Assembly: GCA_964584815.1 (NCBI GenBank) | Contig: CAZPBO010000006.1 | Span: 1 to 53,420, forward strand | Direction of reading: 5' to 3' | Source of the DNA: CAZPBO01 sp964584815 | GTDB lineage: Bacteria; Planctomycetota; SKW154 | DNA: 53,420 nucleotides | Part shown: positions 32,501 to 41,385 of the stretch, piece by piece | How positions within the stretch are numbered: the stretch's first letter is position 1 | Layout of the letters: each line of letters opens with the position of its first letter | Position numbers and translations under genes: made by a program | The notes under the pieces: generated by a model | Told to the model about the DNA's origin: nothing | The model's input: the letters and a program-made list of their open reading frames with translations, nothing else | The model's database searches: none

Positions 32501-35500
32501 TCAGTAACCTCCCTCATAGACCAGAATCTGCGCCCTATCATAGACATAATCCACCGCCACCGAATCAAGAATGGGAGATGCGATACAGCACTGCCCCAAC
32601 GGACCACCTCCCGTCTTGGATGTCGGTCTTATCGGGTCAAGATTGACGAGGTATTTGATGCGAAGATAGCCCGTTTTGCTCCCTATCGGCTCGCCGAACT
32701 TCACAGGCGAGCCGCTCTCAAACATCAGATTGACAGAAACACCCGGCACCTCGCCCTTTGAGTATATGGCGGTGCAGGTTTTCATACCGCCTGTTGTGGG
32801 GTCTATACCCCAGGCATCCTTGCCGCCGAGTTTGAAAGGCGCGTAAGCGTAGACATCCACTCCGCGAATGCGGATGGACTGCACTCCAGGCGGGTATATT
32901 ATCTCCATACCGTTGAGGTAGGCGCCTGCGGTTATGAAACGCGAGGGAACCTGTTTGAAGTTGCGGCTGGGGTTTGAGAAAACATAAACATTGTCAATGG
33001 TGCCGTTCAGAGGGATACGGAGAACATCATCACGGCGCTCAAACTTGAAGAAGCCAACAGAACGATAACGCTGCCGCCGCCAGACACATCCCAAGAAGAA
33101 CGCATCAGCAGGGTTGACCGTGTTGGTTATGACAGCGTCAGACCAGTCGGTAGGTGGAGTCCCAGGTGGCGGAAATTTCTGAAGATATATCGCGGGTATC
33201 CTCTGCCCATCTATGAACAGCCGTATCGCGTTGTTAACATCGGCTGACTCGTGGTTCCAAGTCACTACAAAATGGTGCCATTCTCCCGGCTGCCAATCAA
33301 TGCCGTTTGAAACAAGCGTCTGATAGGGAACGATGAAGTCAACACGCGCCGCCTTGCAGTGAGCGTTCGGCTCCTCTGGCAACGGCTTGCCAGGGTCAGG
33401 CTCCCAGAGTTTGCGGTCCTTCGGATAGGGTGGCCACCAACGCCACGCCTCGGGGTCCTGGTCCTTAAACTTCACATCAGGAACAATCTTGTAGGAACCG
33501 CTGTCTCTGATGTAGAACAACTCATAATAAAATATAGAAACACGCAGCGCACCTGTCTCGGTCTTCAGGAAGAAGAACTGCGTTCCACCGTGGTAGATGC
33601 GTTTCTTGCCACCACCAGAACCATCCGCCGGCCACTCCCTGTCCACCCTGTGCGTCCAGCAGCAAAAACCGTTCATCACAGGAGATGAGAGGGCAAAATC
33701 AGGTTTGAACCAGAACTCAATAGCGCCTTTGTAGGGATGCACATTGCAGGGACCGTTGAAGTCGCCTTTCTGACCGCTCTGCAATGCCGCCGTCCAGTAA
33801 CGCTCCGGATTCCTGTTCAGACTCTTTATCATCGCCGGCGCCACCGCCGCCTGGTATCTCAATATCCGTATCTTGGAGTCGCGAGTTATGGAAGAGTAAA
33901 AACCGTCAGGGAACAAGTCGGTTGAGTTATCGTAAACAAGACCGCCGGGCTTTAGGTTGTCGCAGAAACCGTAAAGCGCAGGATTGGGACCATACATCTC
34001 CTCCGGCCAGGCTGCCTTATCAGCGGCAAAATCGTCATCAAACTTCTGTTCAAACAGAGGCGTATCCCCTTGCAAACCATACCATCTGTCCGAGTAGTGC
34101 TTAAGGGTGAGGAACCCAACAGCAGTTGAGGCACCGCCTCCACCAGTCTTCTCCAACCGCTCCATATGCTCTGGATATGTGACTATGTCCTGCTTGAAGT
34201 GCGACTGCGCCAACTCAAAGTCCGCCTGAGTTGTGTGGCAGACTCTATCGCCGAGTTTGACGACCGCACGGACTTGGGCTTCCGCTTCCACGACGCGTTT
34301 TTTGCGCCGCGCTCGCTCTGACAGCACCCGCCCCACACAGGTCAACTCAAAATAGCCCATTGAATTGAAACACCACTCCGTTGAGTTGGCTCCCGTTAAG
34401 GCGGCGTTGGACTGATATATTCCGCCCGGAGCGGGGGAGAATACGAACTGCTTGTATGTGCCGCCGGCGACCTTCTCGGGGAAGAAAAGGTCAGCCTTGG
34501 CAACGAGTAACCGCGCCGAGGCGTCAGTGTTGTAGAAGTGGGGGCGGGGGTTGGGGTTGAAATTGGCAAGCAAAATCTCCTTGACCGCACGGAACCAACA
34601 ATCCTCAAAATACTTGCGCCATTTGGGGTGGCTCACCACATTGGCACGATTCACATTGACNNNNNNNNNNNNNNNNNNNNNNNNNNNNNNNNNNNNNNNN
34701 NNNNNNNNNNNNNNNNNNNNNNNNNNNNNNNNNNNNNNNNNNNNNNNNNNNNNNNNNNNNGCAGCCACCAGAACCTCCTTCGGGGCTGTGTTTATATTTA
34801 TCGGCGCGTGCTGCTCAAACCTGAAGGTCGTAAAACCTGTAGGCGTTGTGTCCTCGGAACCGACAATGGCTTTGTCGTCCATCCAACCTTGGGCGCTGAC
34901 AAAGTCGCGCACGATGCGATAACGCTCATCCGCCCACGCACTCGGATCAGAAACGCTTGTGGGTGCCGCCTGCACGAACAACTCCCTCAACTGGCTCTTC
35001 GTTGAGAAACGCTCATCAAGCAGCGTTGCTCTGAACGCCATCACCGCCTCGCCGCCTGTCTTCATTTTCCCGTCCTGGGGGTCAACATAACGGAGTTGGG
35101 AGAAGGGATTGATGCCGAAGCGCTTAGAAAGCGCCCAGCCGAGCGCATCCAGCATCCGCGCCACAACATCGGGGTTCTGCCTGCCATTTAAGTTGACCTG
35201 CGAAGCGCAGTCAAGAACCCGCACCGCGAACTGGTCACCGTTTAAGCAGTGGAGTCCCCCCAGCGCCCCCTTTACAAACACAGGAATATTCGCCTTCAGC
35301 ATATCGGGCTCGTCCGCCTCAAGGAGCAAATCCTGCAGCGATTTGCCGTGAAGTGGGTTTTTGCTTTTGTCCGCAAACGCCCACGGAAGGGTCAGGTCAT
35401 CATAAGGATATAACGCGGCGGCATCTCTCAACTCCGCAAACGCCCTCTCAAGACCACTTTTTGCCAGCAACTCCGCTCTCACCGCAAGGAGCCTGTTGGA

Positions 35501-35605
35501 ACTGGCTGTGGTGGCTGCCTGAACAAACGCTGCGAAAACAAGAGCCAGAACCGCAAGCATCACCAAAACACCCAACACAAAAAGCAGCACAACTCCTCTG
35601 CGCAT
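32501..35605 (-). CDS. GspK/PilX-like pseudopilin protein with C-terminal LamG domain
   Basis: About 1034 residues, with 33 of them in the gap at 34661-34760. The N-terminus 'RRGVVLLFVLGVLVMLAVLA' (20) is a pilin/GspK-type membrane segment, followed by 'LLAKSGLERAFAELRDAA' and a SAM-like domain with 'ININTAPKEVLVA', as in GspK minor pseudopilins. The C-terminal half contains a concanavalin/LamG-type domain ('GAIEFWFKPDF', 'GEWHHFVVTWN', 'AIRLFIDGQRIP'). ATG 35605 has AGGAGG 6 bases upstream; a TTG at 35623 sits inside that ribosome site. The fusion of GspK with a LamG tail is unusual. It is preceded by an amidase and followed by an unknown secreted protein. A role in secretion or surface display is inferred. 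Confidence 0.7.
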   Translation of the reverse strand: MRRGVVLLFVLGVLVMLAVLALVFAAFVQAATTASSNRLLAVRAELLAKSGLERAFAELRDAAALYPYDDLTLPWAFADKSKNPLHGKSLQDLLLEADEPDMLKANIPVFVKGALGGLHCLNGDQFAVRVLDCASQVNLNGRQNPDVVARMLDALGWALSKRFGINPFSQLRYVDPQDGKMKTGGEAVMAFRATLLDERFSTKSQLRELFVQAAPTSVSDPSAWADERYRIVRDFVSAQGWMDDKAIVGSEDTTPTGFTTFRFEQHAPININTAPKEVLVAXXXXXXXXXXXXXXXXXXXXXXXXXXXXXXXXXXVNVNRANVVSHPKWRKYFEDCWFRAVKEILLANFNPNPRPHFYNTDASARLLVAKADLFFPEKVAGGTYKQFVFSPAPGGIYQSNAALTGANSTEWCFNSMGYFELTCVGRVLSERARRKKRVVEAEAQVRAVVKLGDRVCHTTQADFELAQSHFKQDIVTYPEHMERLEKTGGGGASTAVGFLTLKHYSDRWYGLQGDTPLFEQKFDDDFAADKAAWPEEMYGPNPALYGFCDNLKPGGLVYDNSTDLFPDGFYSSITRDSKIRILRYQAAVAPAMIKSLNRNPERYWTAALQSGQKGDFNGPCNVHPYKGAIEFWFKPDFALSSPVMNGFCCWTHRVDREWPADGSGGGKKRIYHGGTQFFFLKTETGALRVSIFYYELFYIRDSGSYKIVPDVKFKDQDPEAWRWWPPYPKDRKLWEPDPGKPLPEEPNAHCKAARVDFIVPYQTLVSNGIDWQPGEWHHFVVTWNHESADVNNAIRLFIDGQRIPAIYLQKFPPPGTPPTDWSDAVITNTVNPADAFFLGCVWRRQRYRSVGFFKFERRDDVLRIPLNGTIDNVYVFSNPSRNFKQVPSRFITAGAYLNGMEIIYPPGVQSIRIRGVDVYAYAPFKLGGKDAWGIDPTTGGMKTCTAIYSKGEVPGVSVNLMFESGSPVKFGEPIGSKTGYLRIKYLVNLDPIRPTSKTGGGPLGQCCIASPILDSVAVDYVYDRAQILVYEGGY
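34661..34760. other. Assembly gap, 100 N, inside the GspK-like gene
   Basis: Exactly 100 N. The reading frame is preserved on both sides. Confidence 0.98.
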
Positions 35606-35619
35606 TGCAGACCTCCTTT

Positions 35620-36678
35620 TCAACGCCTCTCCTCTTTTGTTGACGGCAAAGGGGAGTGTCTGTGTTGCGGCTTTTGCGGTTCTTCTCCAGCGCGGCGTCT
35701 CTTTATATACTCCTTTATTCCTTCAGCCACCAGTTCGGCGAGTTTTTGGCGGTATCGGGCGGTTTTGAGACGCTGTGCGGTTGCCGGATGGGTGATGTAG
35801 CCCAACTCCAGAAGCACCGCGGGACATCTTGTCCATTTGACAACGCGATAGCCGCGTGCGAAAATTCCGCGCACAAAGTCCTCGTTGTTTTTGCGCAGCG
35901 CTTGGACAAAACATCGTGCCGCTTCCAGAGACCGTCTGAACTTCTCCTCAAGCAGGATCCTGTGCAGAATCCACGCGGTATCGGATGTGGGGGAGTCTGC
36001 CAGTTCTCCGAGGCGTGTAAGGGTGCCGCCCGCTTCCCTTAATGCGCGTGAGGTGCGTCTTGTCACATCCTCTTCCTCACGCGCAACATAGACCTCTACT
36101 CCGCTCACATCCGTTTTGTGCTTTGCTGTTGCGTTGAAATGCACCGACAAAAAAAGGTCGGCATCCGCGCGGTTTGCCACATCCACACGCGCGTCCAAAT
36201 CCCTACTCCAGTTCCTGTCCAACTCCACATCAGTCCGACGCGTCAGTATCAATCTCACATCTTCCTCATCCTTCAGAAGACGCCAAACCCGCAGCACCAC
36301 ATCAAGGTTTATGTCCTTCTCCACCAAACCGTTCGCCACCGCTCCCGTAAAACGCCCTCCGTGACCTGCGTCCAGCACCACCACAAATTTCCCCTTTCGC
36401 ATTCGTCTCTTTTTATGAGGAATCCTCCGTTTGAAGAACGACCCCACCTCTTTCGGCACAAGTATTCCCTCCGCATCGCGACGAGCCGCCCTGCTTAAGC
36501 GAATCACCTTGCCGTCAAAGAGCGCCATATCGCTTCCCAGAGCAAGCACTACCTTGTGTTTTCCGTCGCTTAGGGTGATGCGACCGCTATGTGGGGCAAC
36601 GCGAACGGTCAGTCCTTTCTCAAACGCCAATTTCTGAAGCGGCATCATCTGCGCAAAAAGAACCACAAGCAAAATCAA
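35620..36678 (-). CDS. N-acetylmuramoyl-L-alanine amidase (Amidase_3)
   Basis: 352 residues. A short hydrophobic N-terminus acts as a signal or anchor, and a copper-amine-oxidase-N-like beta region follows. The zinc amidase domain has 'VVLDAGHGG' (His), 'GLVEKDINL' (Glu), 'LFLSVHFNA' (His) and 'VLLELGYITHP' (Glu), i.e. the full AmiC-type site. It splits the amide bond between MurNAc and the stem peptide. A basic C-terminal tail follows. The ATG overlaps the acyl-CoA ligase stop (ATGA), and the GspK-like gene follows 15 bases after it. It could open the wall for an envelope-spanning assembly encoded by its neighbours. Confidence 0.9.
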   Translation of the reverse strand: MILLVVLFAQMMPLQKLAFEKGLTVRVAPHSGRITLSDGKHKVVLALGSDMALFDGKVIRLSRAARRDAEGILVPKEVGSFFKRRIPHKKRRMRKGKFVVVLDAGHGGRFTGAVANGLVEKDINLDVVLRVWRLLKDEEDVRLILTRRTDVELDRNWSRDLDARVDVANRADADLFLSVHFNATAKHKTDVSGVEVYVAREEEDVTRRTSRALREAGGTLTRLGELADSPTSDTAWILHRILLEEKFRRSLEAARCFVQALRKNNEDFVRGIFARGYRVVKWTRCPAVLLELGYITHPATAQRLKTARYRQKLAELVAEGIKEYIKRRRAGEEPQKPQHRHSPLPSTKEERR

Positions 36679-38156
36679 GCATCCATCTCCTTAAGGCGCC
36701 ACTTTGCTACTTTACCGCTTGTTGTGCGTGGAAGGCGCTCCACTATCACCACACTTTTTGGCACCTTGAACGGTTCAAGCAGTGCTCTTGCGTGCTCTAT
36801 CAACTCACCCTCCGTCACTTTGGCTCCCTGTTCCAACTCAACATATGCCTTAACGACCTCTCCACGCAGTCTGTCTGCTGCTCCCACTACCGCCGCATCC
36901 GCCACACCCTCATAGCGTCTTAAGACTTCTTCCACCTCGCTTGCAAGCACATTCAAACCACCAACTATTATCACATCCTTTTTGCGTCCAACGATATAGA
37001 GCCAGCCGTTCTCATCAATATAGCCGAGGTCTCCTGAGTGGAGCCATCCTTCTTTTATCGTTTGTTTGGTCAACTCTGGCGCTTTGTAGTAGCCTTCCAT
37101 CACCACCCAACCGCGCAGGACAATCTCGCCCACCTCACCTGATGGCAGTTTTTTGCCTTCCTCGTCCACAACGGCGACTTCAATCCAAGGTGGAGCGACT
37201 CCCACACTTTTGAGGGGCATGTGGATGTTGAGGCGGTGGAGGGTATTGGGTGGTGCGCTTTCTGTCATTCCCCATCCCTGCACCAATCTGGCGTTAGGGC
37301 AGCGCTCTCCAAAGCGCCTGACCGCCTCCTCGTTCAGCATCGCGCCGAAATTTGACACCCACCTCAACGATGACAGGTCTGCTTTTGTGAACTCGTCTGT
37401 CATCACGGTTGCCACAAATATTGCCGGCACCGTATGGAAGCAGGTTATTTTGTGTTTTTGTAGCATCTCAACGAAGCGACCTGGGATAAATCGTCGCATA
37501 AAGTGGACGGTGCAGCCGGCATATGCGGCGTTCTGCAGATAGACCAGTCCGCCGCAATGGCTGAAGGGCACAACACACAATTTCACATCGTCTTGGCGCA
37601 CATATCCGAAGTGGTGCATTATCATCGGTGCGCCTTTTAAGTGTTTGTAGTTCCACAGAATCGCTTTTGGCTGTCCTGTTGTGCCGCTTGTATAAAAGAG
37701 TGTTGAGGGTGCGCTTTCGGGCGGTTCAACGGGTTGCTGCGGCGGTGCATCCATCACGCGTCCCCATTCATCCGGAACGCGCAAAACGCCCCTAACGCTG
37801 CTCACAGACCCCGCCACTGATGCGGCGTCATATCCCTTCTCTCCCACCAGAACCGCTTTCGCTTCGCAATGTTCCAATATATGACGAAGTGCCTCTTCTT
37901 TTGCGCCGAAATCAATTGGCACAACCACGCCACCGGCCACCCATACCCCGAAATACGCCACCGCAAATTCTGCGCAATCCGGCAGGAAGACCGCCACCGC
38001 ATCTCCTTCCTCTATGCCCTGCTCCTTCAGCCATCCCGCGAATCTTCTCACCTCTTCCCACCAGCCGGAGAATGTGAGCGTTCTTTGTGGAAAGACAAGC
38101 GCGGGTTTATCTCCCATTTTTGCGGCTTTGTCCGCCAGGAGTCTCCACAGCATCAT
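36675..38156 (-). CDS. AMP-dependent acyl-CoA synthetase/ligase
   Basis: 493 residues. ANL superfamily with the P-loop 'LFYTSGTTGQPKA', 'GWGMTES', 'SGDLGYIDENG' with 'IVGRKKDVI', and the C-terminal lysine motif 'RTTSGKVAKWRL'. It adenylates a carboxylic acid and couples it to CoA; the substrate cannot be read from sequence. An aromatic substrate would fit the had-oah pair at 8-10 kb, but a fatty or branched acid is equally possible. GGGAGG lies 6 bases before the ATG at 38156. A leader of about 245 bases with a long inverted repeat precedes it, so it may be regulated at the RNA level. The amidase gene overlaps its stop. Confidence 0.88.
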   Translation of the reverse strand: MMLWRLLADKAAKMGDKPALVFPQRTLTFSGWWEEVRRFAGWLKEQGIEEGDAVAVFLPDCAEFAVAYFGVWVAGGVVVPIDFGAKEEALRHILEHCEAKAVLVGEKGYDAASVAGSVSSVRGVLRVPDEWGRVMDAPPQQPVEPPESAPSTLFYTSGTTGQPKAILWNYKHLKGAPMIMHHFGYVRQDDVKLCVVPFSHCGGLVYLQNAAYAGCTVHFMRRFIPGRFVEMLQKHKITCFHTVPAIFVATVMTDEFTKADLSSLRWVSNFGAMLNEEAVRRFGERCPNARLVQGWGMTESAPPNTLHRLNIHMPLKSVGVAPPWIEVAVVDEEGKKLPSGEVGEIVLRGWVVMEGYYKAPELTKQTIKEGWLHSGDLGYIDENGWLYIVGRKKDVIIVGGLNVLASEVEEVLRRYEGVADAAVVGAADRLRGEVVKAYVELEQGAKVTEGELIEHARALLEPFKVPKSVVIVERLPRTTSGKVAKWRLKEMDA

Positions 38157-38282
38157 TTACTTCCTCCCATCAGACCACAAGAACAATTGTGCACGCACCA
38201 GTCCCTTTTGGCAACAACTTTTCATCGGTGAACGGATGTGGTGTTGTTGTATTTTGGGTAGCGATTTGAGAGGCATAAAAGA

Positions 38283-38375
38283 GAGGTTGCTGCGCCGGTC
38301 GGCGGGTTTTGGTGCTGGGTTTTGCGGTGCGGCGTCATGGTTGCGGGAGAATGGTGGGCCCGGCGCAGCAACCTC
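38283..38375 (-). ncRNA. Candidate structured leader or small RNA with 16-bp perfect inverted repeat
   Basis: Arms GAGGTTGCTGCGCCGG (38283-38298) and its exact complement (38360-38375) enclose 61 bases. In the minus direction the element lies between a promoter-like site (38408-38435) and the acyl-CoA ligase. The right-hand (3') end of the minus RNA is followed by TCTCTTTT, so it could be a terminator, attenuator or an independent RNA of about 130 bases. I see no known riboswitch or SRP/tmRNA signature. No open frame of note occupies 38157-38486. The plus direction is less likely because no downstream T-tract exists. Confidence 0.4.
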
Positions 38376-38407
38376 AACCCGGCAGTGGAGCCGTGCCCCC
38401 TTACCTT

Positions 38408-38435
38408 AATATATATTTACACACAGGGGAAGCAA
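38408..38435 (-). promoter_or_regulatory. Promoter-like site for the leader of the acyl-CoA ligase
   Basis: Minus strand: TTGCTT (38430-38435), 16-base spacer, TATATT (38408-38413). The -10 matches well, the -35 only three of six. The predicted start at about 38400 would put the inverted repeat in the transcript leader. Confidence 0.4.
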
Positions 38436-38486
38436 ATGCAATACGACATTTCCTGAAAGAAGGCTTCGCAAAACCTGATTTTGGCA

Positions 38487-39137
38487 TCAGAGATGCGTAA
38501 GTCCTTCACGGATAGCGTATTTTGTGAGTTCAGCGACAGAGTTGACACCGAGTTTTGTCATAATTTGGCGTCTGTGGGTTTCAACTGTTTTCGGGCTGAC
38601 TTTTAGGTGTAGTGCTATCTCCTTTGTGGATTTTCCTTCTGCGAGGAGTTGGAGGACTTCGCGTTCGCGTGGTGTGAGCAAGGAGAAGGCGGATGATGGG
38701 TGGGAATCGGATTCGCCGCGGACATAGTGTTGGACGAGCAGGTCGGCGACACGGGGGCTTAGGTATGTGGCACCTGACAGGACAGCCTCAATGGCTTGGG
38801 CGAGTTCCTCAAAAGCGCAGTCCTTAAGGAGGTATCCTGACGCGCCGGCTTTGAGTATCTCCGTCACGAAGCGTCTGTCGGAGTGCATGGATAGGGCGAT
38901 AACTTTGACATTTCTGTTATGTGCGAGTATGCGGCGAGTGGCTTCAACACCGTTCAAAACGGGCATTGCGACATCCATAATGACCACATCAACGGGAACT
39001 TGTTGTATGAGTTCCACTGCTTGTCGCCCGTTTTCGGCTTCAGCAACAACCTTCATATCGGAGCGCGACTCAAGCAGCGCCTTCAGCCCATCACGCACTA
39101 TCTTGTGGTCGTCGGCAATAAGCAGCCTAACTGTCAT
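38487..39137 (-). CDS. NarL/FixJ-type response regulator
   Basis: 216 residues from ATG 39137 (GGGAGG 8 bases upstream). Receiver domain with acidic pair 'IADDH', phospho-acceptor Asp in 'VVIMDVAMPV' and Lys in 'GYLLKDC'. The C-terminal LuxR-type helix-turn-helix reads 'LTPREREVLQLLAEGKSTKE' (20) and 'VSPKTVETHRRQIMTKLGV'. It overlaps the histidine kinase gene by 11 bases and is its clear partner. Targets are unknown; the gene is about 50 bases from the site controlling the acyl-CoA ligase leader. Confidence 0.93.
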   Translation of the reverse strand: MTVRLLIADDHKIVRDGLKALLESRSDMKVVAEAENGRQAVELIQQVPVDVVIMDVAMPVLNGVEATRRILAHNRNVKVIALSMHSDRRFVTEILKAGASGYLLKDCAFEELAQAIEAVLSGATYLSPRVADLLVQHYVRGESDSHPSSAFSLLTPREREVLQLLAEGKSTKEIALHLKVSPKTVETHRRQIMTKLGVNSVAELTKYAIREGLTHL

Positions 39138-40530
39138 TGCGGTTGCCTCCCTGTTCTCCCAACGGCACAAGGAGTTCTACCCTTGTTCCCTTACCCGGGG
39201 TTGAGAAAAGTTCCATACTACCGCCGATATGGTTGAGTCTCTCCTTTATGCTGAAGAGACCGAACCCTTCACTTGAACGAAGACTTTCGGGGTCAAACCC
39301 TTTGCCGTCGTCCTCAACGACGAAGCGAACGCATCCATTGTCGCGGCTTATGGTGACCTGCACTTCCGTCGCGTCGGCGTGCTTCACAATATTGAGCAGC
39401 AACTCCCGTGTCGCCTTAAAGAGCAGCACGCGGGCATTCTCATCAAGCGGCTCTGAAGACCCCGCCGTCTGCAAAGAGACCTTAAGGTTGTGCTCCTTTC
39501 TGACACGCTCAAGGAGCCATTCCACAGCCGGCTCCAGTCCCAACTCATAAAGAACAGGCGGACTTAACTCAATGGTGAGAGAGCGGGTGAACTCTATGGA
39601 GCGTTCAAGCAAAGCGCGGATTTCGCTTATCACCTCCTTTTGCTTTTGCCCTGCACATTCAGCGAGTGTCCCAAGGCGCATCTTCGCCACAGCAAGCATC
39701 TGTCCCAGATTGTCGTGCAACTCAACCGCAATCCGCCTCCGCTCCCTTTCCTCAGCAAATGTCACCTCACTGGCGAGTCTACGCAGTCTCTTCTGGTAGT
39801 CCCTTAACTTTTCTTCCGCCTGCTTTCTCTCGGCTATCTCCTTTTGCAGACGGATATTCGTCTCCATTAACTCTTTTGTCCTCTCCTGAACCAGTTCGTT
39901 GAGGCGGTTTTTATGGCGCTCCAGTTCCTCCTGAACCCGTCTGCGCTCGGTTATGTCGCGTGAAACTCCCAGTATCCCAACGGGTCTGCCGCTTTCATCC
40001 CGCAGAAATATCATCTTCTGTTCTGCCCACATCGTGCCGCCGTCCTTAGTGGGAAGTTCCAACTCCACTATTCGGCAACGGTTGGGGTCACTGTATGGGT
40101 CCTTCGCCAACTCCTCCTCAAGCAGTTTTTTCGCTTTACGGAACCCTTCAGGGGACATAACTTCTTTGACGCTTCGTCCTATCAATTCATCAGGGGAGAA
40201 ACCTCTTGCGGTTTTGATGGATGGGCTGATATATGTGTAGCGAAGGTTTAAGTCCATGGTCCATATGACATCGTTGACATTTTCGGCAAGGAGTTTGTAG
40301 AGTTTTTGGCTTTCATAAAGGGCTTTTCTTTTTTCGCGCTGTTTTATGAATCTGATGTGCAGGAGTCCGATAAAGACGAAAAGAGTGGCGGCAACGAAGG
40401 AGCGGCTTAAGAGATGGGAAGTATCAGGTTGCAGGATGCTCTGCCACAACGGGGTATGCTGTAAGATGGATGTGGCAGCCGCGTCAACTATCCAGAACAC
40501 AGCCGCAACAATAAACGCCGCCTTCACCAT
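39127..40530 (-). CDS. NarX-like PAS sensor histidine kinase (HisKA_3)
   Basis: 467 residues. Two N-terminal membrane segments, a PAS domain at about 80-200 ('NVNDVIWTMDLNLRYTYISP', 20; 'VGILGVSRDITERRR'), a coiled coil, and a HisKA_3 dimerisation domain with the phospho-acceptor His in 'VELHDNLGQ'. The ATPase has 'LLLNIVKHADAT' (N box), 'VEDDGKGFD' (G1) and 'GFGLFSIKERLNHIGG' (G2). It should phosphorylate the overlapping response regulator. A PAS sensor can bind haem, flavin or small molecules; the signal is not visible. AGGAGAGG precedes the ATG. Confidence 0.93.
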   Translation of the reverse strand: MVKAAFIVAAVFWIVDAAATSILQHTPLWQSILQPDTSHLLSRSFVAATLFVFIGLLHIRFIKQREKRKALYESQKLYKLLAENVNDVIWTMDLNLRYTYISPSIKTARGFSPDELIGRSVKEVMSPEGFRKAKKLLEEELAKDPYSDPNRCRIVELELPTKDGGTMWAEQKMIFLRDESGRPVGILGVSRDITERRRVQEELERHKNRLNELVQERTKELMETNIRLQKEIAERKQAEEKLRDYQKRLRRLASEVTFAEERERRRIAVELHDNLGQMLAVAKMRLGTLAECAGQKQKEVISEIRALLERSIEFTRSLTIELSPPVLYELGLEPAVEWLLERVRKEHNLKVSLQTAGSSEPLDENARVLLFKATRELLLNIVKHADATEVQVTISRDNGCVRFVVEDDGKGFDPESLRSSEGFGLFSIKERLNHIGGSMELFSTPGKGTRVELLVPLGEQGGNRNDS

Positions 40531-40576
40531 ACCATCCTCTCCTGCAACATCTTACAATTGCACAACAAGCGCGTTT

Positions 40577-40609
40577 TGTCAACCTCCAAACACTTTTTTG
40601 GAGATTATA
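40577..40609 (-). promoter_or_regulatory. Promoter elements and hairpin upstream of the histidine kinase
   Basis: On the minus strand a TATAAT (40604-40609) without a clear -35 is followed by a perfect 7-bp stem (CTCCAAA, 6-base loop, TTTGGAG; 40584-40603) and then TTGACA (40577-40582). The hairpin could be an operator, or fold at the 5' end of the RNA. The TTGACA could serve a second promoter closer to the gene. There is no T-tract, so termination of fabG is less likely. Nothing else is seen in 40531-40634. Confidence 0.4.
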
Positions 40610-40634
40610 AGTCACAAACAGTTAAAAGGTTATG

Positions 40635-41372
40635 TCAGGTAGCAAGTCCACCGTCCACCACAAAAACCTGTCCTGTTATGTAAGATGCGTTATCGGATGC
40701 GAGGAAGGCGGCAAGACGGGCGACATCTTCTGGGGTGCCGAACCGTCCGAGCGGAATCCGCTTAAGGAGCGCCTCTTTGGCTTCTTGCGGCAGGGCATCG
40801 GTCATATCGGTGCTGATATAGCCTGGTGCTATGGCATTAACGCGGATGTTGCGTTGCGCCAATTCAAGAGCAAGAGACTTGGTGAGCCCGACAAGACCTG
40901 CTTTGGCGGCGGCGTAGTTGGCTTGCCCAGCGTTGCCGTGAAGTCCCACAATGCTTGATATGTTAATTATGGAGCCGCTCCTTTTGCGAAGCATTTGTCG
41001 CGCGGCAGCACGGCAAAGTCTGAACGCCGCCGTCAGGTTCACATCCAAAACACTGCTCCAGTCCTCATCGCTTAAACGCAGGAATATGTTGTCCCGTGTT
41101 ATGCCAGCATTGTTGACCACGATATCAAGGGAGTTGAAATTCTCAAGGGCGCAGTTGACAATCGCCTCCGGCGCCTCTTTTTCAGTGACATCCTGTGGCA
41201 GCGCCACCGCTTTGCCGCCTCCATTTCTTATCTGCTCGGCAACGGAGGAGCAGGTTTTTTCTGTGCGGGAGACGACGACGACGGCGGCACCAAGACGCGC
41301 CAACTCACAAGCAACAGCCTTCCCTATGCCCCTTCCTCCTCCTGTGACAACAGCAACCTTACCTTCAAGCAT
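40635..41372 (-). CDS. fabG: 3-oxoacyl-[ACP] reductase
   Basis: Short-chain dehydrogenase of 245 residues for fatty-acid elongation. 'VTGGGRGIGKAVA' cofactor loop, 'NNAGITRDN' (the ITRD segment is typical of FabG), catalytic Ser in 'INISSIVG', 'YAAAKAG' (Tyr, Lys) and 'GYISTDMT'. The last residues 'GQVFVVDGG' are standard. It follows the second CNNM gene by 13 bases. It is not beside other fab genes; a related short-chain reductase of another acyl-CoA pathway cannot be ruled out. Confidence 0.92.
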   Translation of the reverse strand: MLEGKVAVVTGGGRGIGKAVACELARLGAAVVVVSRTEKTCSSVAEQIRNGGGKAVALPQDVTEKEAPEAIVNCALENFNSLDIVVNNAGITRDNIFLRLSDEDWSSVLDVNLTAAFRLCRAAARQMLRKRSGSIINISSIVGLHGNAGQANYAAAKAGLVGLTKSLALELAQRNIRVNAIAPGYISTDMTDALPQEAKEALLKRIPLGRFGTPEDVARLAAFLASDNASYITGQVFVVDGGLAT

Positions 41373-41385
41373 CTCTTTCTCCTTA

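Noticed and set aside
38265..38400. SRP RNA or tmRNA in the 38.3-kb inverted repeat region
   Set aside because: The GGAA-loop signature of SRP RNA and any tmRNA tag or tRNA-like end are missing.
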